Shown here one piece after another: positions 25,696 through 33,564 of a stretch of 41,338 nt of DNA; positions within the stretch are counted from its first letter, which is position 1; the number at the start of each line of letters is the position of its first letter. Both the position numbers and the translations under genes were made by a program. Below the pieces are notes generated by a model, which did no database searches, had not been told where the DNA came from, and saw nothing but the letters and a program-made list of their open reading frames with translations. Source of the stretch: an uncultured Clostridia bacterium (lineage in GTDB: Bacteria > Bacillota > Clostridia > Oscillospirales > Ruminococcaceae); NCBI GenBank assembly GCA_937892655.1, contig CALBJC010000053.1, forward strand, positions 1 to 41,338, given 5' to 3'.

Positions 25696-28296
25696 TTACT
25701 TACCGTAGTAAGCCTTGAGATACATATCCTTGATTTCGCTCATGAGAGGGTATCTTGGGTTAGCGCCTGTACACTGGTCGTCAAACGCCTGCATTGTCAT
25801 ATCATCAAGAGTTTCCAAGAATACCTTTTCGTCAACGCCATAATCCTTGATTGTCTTCTTGATGCCGACTGTTTCCTTGAGCTTGTCGATTTCGGCAAGG
25901 AGCTTCTTGAAGGTATCTTCATTATTCTTGCCGAAAATGCCGAGGAAGTTTGCAACCTCGCAGTATCTTTCAAGAGTATGTGGATATGGATACTGTGAGA
26001 ATGTACCCATCTTCTTAGGAGCAGGGTCCGCATTGAACTTCATAACCTCGTTGATTAAAAGCGCATTTGCAACGCCGTGTGGGAGATGGTGGAATGAGCC
26101 GAGCTTATGAGCCATTGAGTGACAAACGCCTAAGAATGCATTTGCAAACGCAATACCTGCCATTGTTGAAGCATCAGCCATCTTCTCTCTTGCAACAGGG
26201 TCTGCACCATTTTCGTAAGCTGTTGGAAGGTATGCAAAGATGTTCTTGAGTGACTTGAGCGCAAGGCCGTCTGTATAGTCTGTAGCCATAATTGAAGCGT
26301 AAGCCTCAAGAGCGTGAGTCATAGCGTCGATACCTGAAGCTGATGTTAAGCCCTTTGGCTGGCTCATCATAAGGTCAGTATCGATAATCGCCATATTTGG
26401 CAAGAGCTCGTAGTCAGCAAGAGGATACTTGATACCTGACTGTTCATCTGTGATAACTGCAAAAGGTGTACATTCTGAGCCTGTACCTGATGATGTAGGT
26501 ACTGCGATGAAGTATGCCTTCTGACCCATCTTAGGGAATGTATATACACGCTTGCGGATATCCATAAAGCGCATAGCCATATCCATAAAGTCAACCTCTG
26601 GGTGTTCATATAAAACCCACATGATCTTTGCAGCGTCCATAGCTGAACCGCCGCCAAGAGCGATAATGCAGTCAGGCTCAAAGCTTGCCATTGCCTTTGC
26701 GCCAAGCTTTGCTGATGCTAAAGTTGGGTCAGGCTCTACATCTGAGAATACGCTGTAACGGATATTCATCTTGTCAAGCTCGTTTGTAATAACCTTTGTA
26801 TAGCCATTCTTGAAGAGGAATGAGTCAGTAACCAAGAATACCTTTTTCTTATCGAGAACTGTACCGAGTTCAGCGAGCGCTACAGGTAAGCATCCCTTCT
26901 TGAAATAAACCTTCTGAGGAACTCTGAGCCAGAGCATATTCTCTCTCCTTTCTGCTACTGTTTTGATGTTGAGCAAGTGCTTGATACCTACATTTTCTGA
27001 AACTGAGTTGCCGCCCCATGAGCCACAGCCGAGTGTTAAAGATGGTGCTAAGTTGAAGTTGTAGATATCGCCGATACCACCATGAGATGATGGAGTATTA
27101 ACTAAAATTCTGCAGGTTTTCATTCTGCTTGCAAATGTTTCAATCTTTTCTCTTTCAGTAACTGCGTTGCAATAAAGTGATGATGTATGACCAAAGCCGC
27201 CGTCTTCTACGAGCTTTTCTGCCTTTGTCAGCGAATCTTCAAATGACTTTGACTTATACATTGCAAGTACAGGTGAGAGCTTTTCGTGAGCAAACTCTTC
27301 ATCAAGGTCAACCGATGTAACCTCACCGATCAGGATCTTTGTGTTTTCGCTTACATCAACGCCTGCAAGCTTTGCGATATTGTAAGCTGACTGACCAACG
27401 ATTTTAGCGTTAAGTGAACCATTGATGATAATTGTCTTTCTTACCTTTTCGCATTCTTCCTTATTTAATATATAACAGCCTCTTGCCTTGAATTCCTTCT
27501 TGACTGCATCGTAAATCTTTGAATCAACAATAACTGACTGCTCAGATGCACAGATCATACCGTTGTCAAATGTTTTTGAATGAATGATTGATGATACTGC
27601 AACCTGGATATCAGCAGTATTATCAATAATTGCAGGAGTATTACCTGCACCAACACCGAGAGCAGGCTTACCGCTTGAGTAAGCAGCCTTTACCATACCA
27701 GGACCGCCTGTTGCAAGGATAATATCAGAAGAGCGCATAACCTCGTTTGTAAGCTCAAGACTTGGAACATCAATCCAACCGATGATGTTTTCAGGAGCAC
27801 CAGCCTTAACAGCGGCTTCAAGAACGATCCTTGCAGCCTCGATAGTTGATTTTTTAGCACGAGGATGTGGAGAAATGATGATACCGTTTCTTGTTTTAAG
27901 CGCAATGAGAGTTTTAAAAATAGCTGTTGATGTTGGGTTTGTTGTAGGAATAACAGCCGCGATTACGCCGATAGGTTCAGCAATCTTCATTGTACCCTTT
28001 GACTCATCTCTTTCAATGATACCGCAGGTTTTTGAATCCTTGTATGCATTATAGATGTATTCTGCCGCATAGTTATTCTTTATAACCTTATCTTCGATAA
28101 CGCCCATACCAGTTTCTTCAACTGCCATAACAGCAAGTGGCAGACGAGCGTTGTTTGCTGCGAGGGCAGCTGCTAAGAAAATCTTGTCAACCTGCTCCTG
28201 AGAAAACTTTGCAAACTCCTGCTGTGCCTTTTTAACATCGGCAATCTTCTTTACCAGAGCGTCAATGTTGTCAACAACATAAGCCTTGTTTTGCAT
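25696..28296 (-). CDS. adhE: Bifunctional acetaldehyde-CoA/alcohol dehydrogenase
   Basis: An 866-residue two-domain enzyme that converts acetyl-CoA to acetaldehyde and then ethanol, regenerating NAD+ during fermentation. The N-terminal aldehyde dehydrogenase half (about 1-440) has IPTTNPTSTAIFK, GVGAGNTPAIID and the catalytic Cys in MICASEQS. The C-terminal half (about 450-866) is an iron-dependent alcohol dehydrogenase with ALGGGSAMDAAK, the GTGSE segment and metal ligands in DAMTHALEAY and HSMAHKLGSFHHLPHG. The start is ATG 28296 behind GTGAGG; 9 further in-frame codons extend to 28323 without a ribosome site. AdhE normally forms spirosomes. It is monocistronic with a consensus promoter about 100 bp upstream. 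Confidence 0.97.
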   Translation of the reverse strand: MQNKAYVVDNIDALVKKIADVKKAQQEFAKFSQEQVDKIFLAAALAANNARLPLAVMAVEETGMGVIEDKVIKNNYAAEYIYNAYKDSKTCGIIERDESKGTMKIAEPIGVIAAVIPTTNPTSTAIFKTLIALKTRNGIIISPHPRAKKSTIEAARIVLEAAVKAGAPENIIGWIDVPSLELTNEVMRSSDIILATGGPGMVKAAYSSGKPALGVGAGNTPAIIDNTADIQVAVSSIIHSKTFDNGMICASEQSVIVDSKIYDAVKKEFKARGCYILNKEECEKVRKTIIINGSLNAKIVGQSAYNIAKLAGVDVSENTKILIGEVTSVDLDEEFAHEKLSPVLAMYKSKSFEDSLTKAEKLVEDGGFGHTSSLYCNAVTEREKIETFASRMKTCRILVNTPSSHGGIGDIYNFNLAPSLTLGCGSWGGNSVSENVGIKHLLNIKTVAERRENMLWLRVPQKVYFKKGCLPVALAELGTVLDKKKVFLVTDSFLFKNGYTKVITNELDKMNIRYSVFSDVEPDPTLASAKLGAKAMASFEPDCIIALGGGSAMDAAKIMWVLYEHPEVDFMDMAMRFMDIRKRVYTFPKMGQKAYFIAVPTSSGTGSECTPFAVITDEQSGIKYPLADYELLPNMAIIDTDLMMSQPKGLTSASGIDAMTHALEAYASIMATDYTDGLALKSLKNIFAYLPTAYENGADPVAREKMADASTMAGIAFANAFLGVCHSMAHKLGSFHHLPHGVANALLINEVMKFNADPAPKKMGTFSQYPYPHTLERYCEVANFLGIFGKNNEDTFKKLLAEIDKLKETVGIKKTIKDYGVDEKVFLETLDDMTMQAFDDQCTGANPRYPLMSEIKDMYLKAYYGK

Positions 28297-28396
28297 AAAT
28301 AAAACCTCACTTTTTAATATCATACTTCTCCGTTTAAAAAATATATGCTACGATACGGGTAGTATATAAGAATAGTTTTTACCATTTTATATTATA

Positions 28397-28425
28397 ATTA
28401 TATTATATTGATAATTTTTTGTCAA
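28397..28425 (-). promoter_or_regulatory. adhE promoter
   Basis: Minus strand TTGACA (28425-28420), 17-bp spacer, TATAAT (28402-28397), both perfect consensus. The leader to the ATG is about 95 nt. Confidence 0.85.
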
Positions 28426-28786
28426 TCAAACGCTTGAACAATGTTTTAGTTATTTTTTCTCGTCAGGTTAGCTAAAATTCACAAAATCATCTGCCATATT
28501 TATGCAAATAAAACAAGAATTTCGCTAAGATTGACATAATTTTAACAGCGTTTTCGCGAAAAAGTGTAACAAAATGTAATTTCTTTCGTAAAATATGATA
28601 ACTTAATCGTTTCGATAGATTTACCGCTTAGTGTAATTTGTCAACGCGTTTATAGACTGTTTATTTTTTACTTTCACCGATTGAGAAAACTTTGATATTT
28701 TTTTAACATTATATGGTGTAAATCCATAAAAAGAGTATAGCGCCTTCATTACTTTATACAAATATTGGCAAAATAGCAAAAATCAA
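28426..28786. other. Gene-free AT-rich region between adhE and the kinase-fold gene
   Basis: About 360 bp with no credible coding frame. It holds a perfect 12-bp palindrome TTTTCGCGAAAA at 28551-28562 and several TTGACA-like hexamers, such as 28531-28536, without matching -10 boxes. I see no canonical Rex site, although a redox regulator would be expected for adhE. Its content is otherwise unexplained. Confidence 0.55.
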
Positions 28787-28815
28787 TTGACAAAATAAAA
28801 GCGTTGTTGTATAAT
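28787..28815 (+). promoter_or_regulatory. Promoter of the kinase-fold gene
   Basis: TTGACA (28787-28792), 17 bp, TATAAT (28810-28815), perfect consensus. Confidence 0.87.
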
Positions 28816-28835
28816 TTAAACATAAGATAAGAATA

Positions 28836-28862
28836 AAACCCGATTACTATAATCCTGGGTTT
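28836..28862 (+). promoter_or_regulatory. 5' UTR hairpin before the kinase-fold gene
   Basis: AAACCCGATTA pairs with TAATC and GGGTTT around a CTA loop, with a CT bulge. The hairpin ends 5 nt before the AAGGAG ribosome site. No T run follows, so it is more likely an mRNA-stability or translation element than a terminator. Confidence 0.6.
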
Positions 28863-28883
28863 AGAAAAGGAGAACAAACTACG

Positions 28884-29630
28884 ATGGTTTTAAATAATCT
28901 CATTTCATCAGGCGATGATGTTGATGTTTACGAATTAGGCGGTAATGCCGTTAAGGTTTTCAAAGAGCATATGCCAAAAACAGCTACTTTGTACGAAGCG
29001 CTCACCCATGCCAGAGTTGAAACAACGGGTATAAAAATCCCTATCATTCATGAAGTTTCAGTTATCGAGGGCAAATGGGCTATTACTATGGATTTAATCC
29101 GTGGTAAGACCTTAGCCGAGCTGATGGAAGAAAATCCTGATAAGATGGATGAATACATCGATCTGATGGTTGATTTACATCTTGAAATTCATTCAAAGTC
29201 AATGCCTTTGCTTTCAAAGCTCAAGGATAAGATGGTAAGAATGATTAAATCTCTTACAACCATCAACGAGATTGAAAAGTATGAGCTTTTGACAAAGCTC
29301 GATTCAATGCCAAAGCATACAAAGCTTTGTCACTTAAATTTCACTCCGCAGAATATCGTTATCAACGAAAGCGGTACATACGTTTTAGACTGGGTTGCCG
29401 CAAGACAGGGTAACGCATCTGCAGACGTTGCTATGACATATCTGAAATTAAATCTTGAAATGCCTCATATCGCAGAAAAGTATCTTGATAAATTCTGTGA
29501 AAAGTCAGGTACTGCAAAGAAATATGTTCAGTCATGGCTCCCTATCGTTGCAGCCGCTAGACTCAAGCTTGAAATTCCTGAGGAGAAAGACCTTCTCATG
29601 AAATGGATAGACGTAGTTGATTACGAATAG
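28884..29630 (+). CDS. Aminoglycoside phosphotransferase-like kinase-fold protein
   Basis: A 248-residue protein of the APH/choline kinase-like fold. The N-lobe lysine is Lys24 (NAVKVFK), the hinge follows AITMDLIRGKTL, and the Mg-binding Asp169 is in YVLDW. The catalytic loop reads HLNFTPQN (150-157): the position expected to be the catalytic Asp of HxD is Asn152, while His150 and Asn157 remain. Related Clostridial proteins are labelled phosphotransferase without a known substrate. It is monocistronic, with a consensus promoter, a 5' UTR hairpin and AAGGAG. It could be an inactive pseudokinase or an unusual enzyme. Confidence 0.82.
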   Translation: MVLNNLISSGDDVDVYELGGNAVKVFKEHMPKTATLYEALTHARVETTGIKIPIIHEVSVIEGKWAITMDLIRGKTLAELMEENPDKMDEYIDLMVDLHLEIHSKSMPLLSKLKDKMVRMIKSLTTINEIEKYELLTKLDSMPKHTKLCHLNFTPQNIVINESGTYVLDWVAARQGNASADVAMTYLKLNLEMPHIAEKYLDKFCEKSGTAKKYVQSWLPIVAAARLKLEIPEEKDLLMKWIDVVDYE

Positions 29631-29683
29631 TTTAATTTTGACATCCACTTCCTACACTTTTTCATAATTGGCTCCTTTTAAAG

Positions 29684-29713
29684 AAAAAAGCACCGCGTAA
29701 GCGGTGCTTTTTT
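29684..29713. terminator. Bidirectional terminator between the kinase-fold gene and prmA
   Basis: AAAAAAGCACCGC, GTAA loop, GCGGTGCTTTTTT: a 13-bp perfect stem serving both converging genes. Confidence 0.95.
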
Positions 29714-29724
29714 CTTTTATACAT

Positions 29725-30696
29725 TTAATTCTTTGCTCTTAAAGCTACTGCTGACCAGCCTTCCTTGTCAGCACCTTCTATTTCTTCAAAGCCGTATTCC
29801 TTGATACACTCGATTACTTCTTCTCTTCTTTCTGTGATAATACCTGATACGATCAAAAGGCCGTTATCAACTAAAAAGCTCTTAAAAATCGGTGCCATTG
29901 CCTTTAAAACGTCAGCAACGATGTTTGCGCAGATAACGTCATAGCCTGAGCCTATCTTTTCACGAAGCTCAACATCGCCGATGATGTTACCGCAGTATGC
30001 TTTGTAGATATCCTCTGAAATATTATTCTTCTTTGCATTTTCAACCGATGTTGTAACAGCGTTTTCTTCAATATCAACAGCTACACATTCCTTACCGCCA
30101 AGAAGTAATGCACCGATTGACAGAATACCGCTGCCACAGCCGAGGTCTAAAACTCTGTCGCCTGACTGCATATACTTTTCGATAAGCTCAAGACATAGTC
30201 TTGTTGTATTATGCTGACCTGTACCAAAGCTTGATGCAGGGTCGATCTCTAAAATCTTTCTCTGCTCATTCGGTGAAATTTCTTCCCACGATGGTTTGAT
30301 TAAGAGCTTATCGCCCACCTCGATAGGCTTGAAATACTGCTTCCAGTTATTAGCCCAATCTTCTTCCTTGACGTTTGCAAGCTCATATTCAAGTCTGCCG
30401 AATTCATTGTTTACATCTCTGCCCTTTAAGGCTACAAGCTCTGATTTGATAGCTGCGAGATAATCCATACCCTGAGAGTTTTCAGGCAAGTATGCTGTAA
30501 TTGTTGTTTCACAATCGCGAAGACCCATTAAATCATCATCAATATAATCCCAGTTGCCCTCTTTATTCTGCAAAAACTCTTCAAAGTCATTTGCATCCTT
30601 GATAACAAAGCCATTTACGCCAAGACCCAAAAGGCTTCCTGTTACAGCGTCAATACCGTTTGTTGTTGTAAAGATGTTAAGCTCAACCCAATTCAT
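29725..30696 (-). CDS. prmA: Ribosomal protein L11 methyltransferase
   Basis: A 323-residue SAM-dependent methyltransferase that trimethylates ribosomal protein L11. The N-terminal substrate-recognition domain (about 1-110) starts MNWVELNIFTT. SAM motif I is VLDLGCGSGILSI, followed by VAVDIEENAV, and the catalytic-loop motif NIVAD lies at about 258-262. Length and order match PrmA. It follows the GH5 lipoprotein gene by 14 bp, an unusual pairing of a housekeeping enzyme with a secreted glycosidase. Confidence 0.95.
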   Translation of the reverse strand: MNWVELNIFTTTNGIDAVTGSLLGLGVNGFVIKDANDFEEFLQNKEGNWDYIDDDLMGLRDCETTITAYLPENSQGMDYLAAIKSELVALKGRDVNNEFGRLEYELANVKEEDWANNWKQYFKPIEVGDKLLIKPSWEEISPNEQRKILEIDPASSFGTGQHNTTRLCLELIEKYMQSGDRVLDLGCGSGILSIGALLLGGKECVAVDIEENAVTTSVENAKKNNISEDIYKAYCGNIIGDVELREKIGSGYDVICANIVADVLKAMAPIFKSFLVDNGLLIVSGIITERREEVIECIKEYGFEEIEGADKEGWSAVALRAKN

Positions 30697-30710
30697 TTTT
30701 TATTGCTCCT

Positions 30711-32582
30711 TTAATTCTGATATTTTCTGAAGATCTCTGCCAAGACTTCATTGCGGGTTTGAGATGTAATCTTACCGCTGTTTGTATGAAGCCCGAACGC
30801 GCCTTCGTGATATGTATGATAATTATAGCTTACACTGTACTTTTCTAAAAGTGAGAGCATATCTGTAACCCACTGCTCACCGCCTCTGTTGTCCTTGAAG
30901 CTGTTTGTGCAGGTGCCAAACTCTCCCATATACACGGGCACGTTGTTGCTGTGATAGAAATCCAGGTCTGAAAGCAGAGTATGCTCAAGATAGTTTTTAT
31001 CAAGATACATAATACTATCTGCCTGCGAATAGTCAATACGAGGCTTTACACGGCTTGTAGATGTAGAATTGCCGTAATTCACCCAACCGCTGATTGAATA
31101 GAAGTTACCTTCCTTGAGTTCATATTTTAAGCCAGTTGCGTTTGCATCAGAGGTAGTATCCTTGATGTAAAGACAGCCGTTTTCACTTCTGCCAAAATCT
31201 GAAGCGTAGCCTGCGCTACCCTTTCCATCCTGCGACCAGAAATACATCTGAGCGCATTCTGCCTCTGTCATATTAAATTCATAGGTTTTTATAACGTTGC
31301 CGTTTTTATCATACTCTGTAATCACAACGTCATCAAGATAAACCGTTTTGCCCTCACCGATGTTTGCCGCCAGGAATGTAACCGAGCCTATATTGTAAGA
31401 ATCTGTTCTTGAAACCTTATCGCTTTCAAAATAGTGCCAGTTACCCTCTGTGAGCTTATAGGCTGATTCCTTACAGCCCTCCCAGTAGCTTGTATAATTT
31501 GCCTGCATTGTATCTGACGGATAGTAAGCGATATTGCCCTCGGTACCTGCCCAGTCCATATCCTGATGAGTAAAGCTATGCGGAGTATATGCATGGAATT
31601 CATAAACAGCATTATCATCATTGATTAAAAACTCGCCGGGCACCCAATGCGAATTGCCGCTTTCATCCTTTGTTGCACACATACGCTCGATAAATACGAG
31701 GTGATTTTTGTCAACCTCTCTTACTGCATCGGTTATCCTCTGCATAAGGCTTTGCACCTGACCGACAGTTTTTGCATCAGTATCAAGCTTTGGTACAACC
31801 GGCTCATTTATAAAGCCATAGCCCAAGATATATTCTTCATCGGCATAGCGCCTTGCAATCTCTTTCCATAGTGCGATAAGGCGATTCTGATTTTCTGCAT
31901 CTGTCCACAAAGCCATACCGTTACCCTGCGACTGATAACCGCCCTGCGGATAATGCATATTGAGTACCAGCCTTATTCCATACTTTTTTGCCCATGCAAT
32001 ATTCTTATCAAGCCATTCAAAGCCTGATTCTTTGTATATATAAGGGTTTGAGTCATCCTCAAAAAGACCGTAGTTGAGATAAAAACGAACAGAGTTGAAG
32101 CCAAGCTCAGAAATCTCCTTGTAGCTTTGTTCATCATGATGAACAGCAGAAGGGGTTGACGGATTGCCCCATACCTCGTTACCGAATGCCATACCTCTTA
32201 TGAGATATTCTTCTCCACTCGGCTCATACAGCTTTATGCCTGAGGCATAGACAAATTTTGTCTGAGGGGTTTCATCTTCAACGGGTAGCGGAGTTGTTGC
32301 GGCATCTGTTGTAATCTCTGTTGTGGTAGCCTCTGTAGTAGTTTCTGTAGTAACTTCAGTTGTAGCTTCTGTAGTAATTTCAGTAGTAATATCACTCACC
32401 TCTGATGTTATAGCCTCAGTTGTTATGTCGGTTGCGGTAGTTGTTGTAGTATCTGAAACTATTGCGGTCGTAGTTGTAGCCGATGTATCAGGAAAAGTTT
32501 TATTTTCATCGTTTTTACAGCCTGCAAGCGACAAAACCATTACAAAAGACAGCGCTATTGACAATATACGTTTTAACATCAT
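30711..32582 (-). CDS. GH5 endoglucanase/mannanase-like lipoprotein with inserted beta-sandwich module
   Basis: A 623-residue secreted lipoprotein. The signal ends in LAGC (Cys22), followed by a Thr/Glu-rich low-complexity linker (about 33-100) of repeated TTE/TTT units and a GH5 barrel from about 108. Acid/base is Glu260 (FINEP), the HAY motif is 330-332, and the nucleophile is Glu554 (YMGEFG). Glu260 and Glu554 are 294 residues apart, far more than usual. The extra part, about 365-530, includes GKTVYLDDVVITEY, a jelly-roll carbohydrate-binding signature, so a module interrupts the barrel. Activity on beta-1,4-glucan or mannan is likely. GGAGGGG lies before two adjacent ATGs (32582, 32579); the second has better spacing. 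Confidence 0.92.
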   Translation of the reverse strand: MMLKRILSIALSFVMVLSLAGCKNDENKTFPDTSATTTTAIVSDTTTTTATDITTEAITSEVSDITTEITTEATTEVTTETTTEATTTEITTDAATTPLPVEDETPQTKFVYASGIKLYEPSGEEYLIRGMAFGNEVWGNPSTPSAVHHDEQSYKEISELGFNSVRFYLNYGLFEDDSNPYIYKESGFEWLDKNIAWAKKYGIRLVLNMHYPQGGYQSQGNGMALWTDAENQNRLIALWKEIARRYADEEYILGYGFINEPVVPKLDTDAKTVGQVQSLMQRITDAVREVDKNHLVFIERMCATKDESGNSHWVPGEFLINDDNAVYEFHAYTPHSFTHQDMDWAGTEGNIAYYPSDTMQANYTSYWEGCKESAYKLTEGNWHYFESDKVSRTDSYNIGSVTFLAANIGEGKTVYLDDVVITEYDKNGNVIKTYEFNMTEAECAQMYFWSQDGKGSAGYASDFGRSENGCLYIKDTTSDANATGLKYELKEGNFYSISGWVNYGNSTSTSRVKPRIDYSQADSIMYLDKNYLEHTLLSDLDFYHSNNVPVYMGEFGTCTNSFKDNRGGEQWVTDMLSLLEKYSVSYNYHTYHEGAFGLHTNSGKITSQTRNEVLAEIFRKYQN

Positions 32583-32655
32583 ATCCCCTCCAAAAGCTTC
32601 ATTTACTTTATTATATTACATAGCGCCATTTCATTCAATACTATTTTATTAAAAA

Positions 32656-32687
32656 AGAAAAAAACGGCATATAAATGCCGCTTTTTT
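32656..32687 (-). terminator. Terminator of the surface-protein gene
   Basis: Minus strand: A-rich run, CGGCAT, TTAT-type loop, ATGCCG, then seven T. It separates the surface-protein gene from GH5. Confidence 0.82.
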
Positions 32688-32717
32688 CTTGTGTGTGGAT
32701 ATATGGTGTGTGAGTTT

Positions 32718-33293
32718 TTATCTCTTCTTAGTTGCAACCATTGCAGCGCCGCCAATTGCAAGGAGCGCTAAAGCTGCTACAGGAGTAACACCTGTGTTTG
32801 CAGGAAGGTCTGCTGTATCATCAGCAGGTGCGTCAGCTTCGGTATCTTCTGCAGGAGTATCTGCAACAGGTTCTGAATATGCAACGCTTACAAGCTTAGC
32901 GCCTGATGAGCCGTTTTCAACCTGAGCCCACATCATTGTACCAAGGTCAGCACCGCCGTTTGCTTCCTTGCCTGCTGCGAGGAGTTCATCACGGGTGATT
33001 GTAAATGTGATTTCGCCTGTTGTGCCATCTGCTGCAAAGTATGGCCATACTGCTGTACCCCATTCAGTATGCTCAAGCTTGAAGCCGATGTTCATACCTG
33101 CAGGGTCTGTAGCTGCAGAGTTGTCGTAAACAACTGTTAAAACTGTATTTTCATTATCTGCGTCAAAGAAATTTGTGATATCGCAGTAGTTCCATTCTGT
33201 ATCAATTGGATTTGCATCTGCCGCTGTAGCTACTGCTGCGAGTGTGCCAAGAGAAAGAGTAAGGGCCAACAAAAGAGCTGCTAATTTTTTCAT
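32718..33293 (-). CDS. Secreted cell-surface protein with C-terminal sorting-like anchor
   Basis: A 191-residue protein. I place the start at ATG 33293, behind AAGGCGG; a longer in-frame ATG at 33311 overlaps that site. Signal peptide at about 1-24 (LLLALTLSLGTLAAVATAA), then a beta-rich domain (about 26-135) with a Trp/Tyr/Phe pattern resembling carbohydrate-binding modules, a Pro/Ala/Asp/Thr linker (about 138-158), and a C-terminal PANTG followed by a hydrophobic helix and KKR. That tail has the layout of a sortase signal, but LPANTG has one residue more than LPxTG. It lies upstream of GH5 and may present or bind polysaccharide (inference). Confidence 0.8.
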   Translation of the reverse strand: MKKLAALLLALTLSLGTLAAVATAADANPIDTEWNYCDITNFFDADNENTVLTVVYDNSAATDPAGMNIGFKLEHTEWGTAVWPYFAADGTTGEITFTITRDELLAAGKEANGGADLGTMMWAQVENGSSGAKLVSVAYSEPVADTPAEDTEADAPADDTADLPANTGVTPVAALALLAIGGAAMVATKKR

Positions 33294-33331
33294 AATTTTT
33301 CCGCCTTTCATATAATCAAGCTTATACTATA

Positions 33332-33360
33332 ATTATAATTTTCGGCATTTTTCTTTTCAA
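33332..33360 (-). promoter_or_regulatory. Promoter of the surface-protein gene
   Basis: Minus strand TTGAAA (33360-33355), 17 bp, TATAAT (33337-33332), 39 bp before ATG 33293. Confidence 0.75.
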
Positions 33361-33421
33361 GATGTAAAATAAACAACCTTTTCTGAAACCTTTTATAATT
33401 GTTGCAAAAGTAATCGTTTAA

Positions 33422-33441
33422 TTTGCGCAAAAGTGCGCAAA
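33422..33441. repeat. Inverted repeat upstream of the surface-protein promoter
   Basis: TTTGCGC, AAAAGT, GCGCAAA: perfect 7-bp arms about 60 bp upstream of the -35 box. The left arm also continues into a TTGCGCAA palindrome. It is a candidate operator. Confidence 0.6.
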
Positions 33442-33465
33442 TACGTTGCTCAGAAGCATAAAAGC

Positions 33466-33497
33466 AAAAGCCACCGCTTATAAAAGCGATGGCTTTT
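33466..33497 (-). terminator. Strand-directional terminator of the ABC operon
   Basis: Minus strand AAAAGCCATCGCTT pairs with AAGCGGTGGCTTTT with one T-G wobble; the plus strand has an A-C mismatch at that place. Confidence 0.82.
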
Positions 33498-33564
33498 TTG
33501 CTACTTTTTACTTCTACACCTTTTTCATTTATCTGACTTCTCTTAATCTGTATTACAACGAGAA

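Noticed and set aside
28426..28786. Rex-type redox operator for adhE
   Set aside because: I looked for TTGTTAA/TTAACAA-type inverted repeats and found no convincing match, only partial half-sites.
32289..32500. Short tandem-repeat-like array (ACTACAGA-type units)
   Set aside because: It encodes the Thr/Glu linker of the GH5 lipoprotein; units are irregular and in frame, and no spacers exist, so it is not a CRISPR array.
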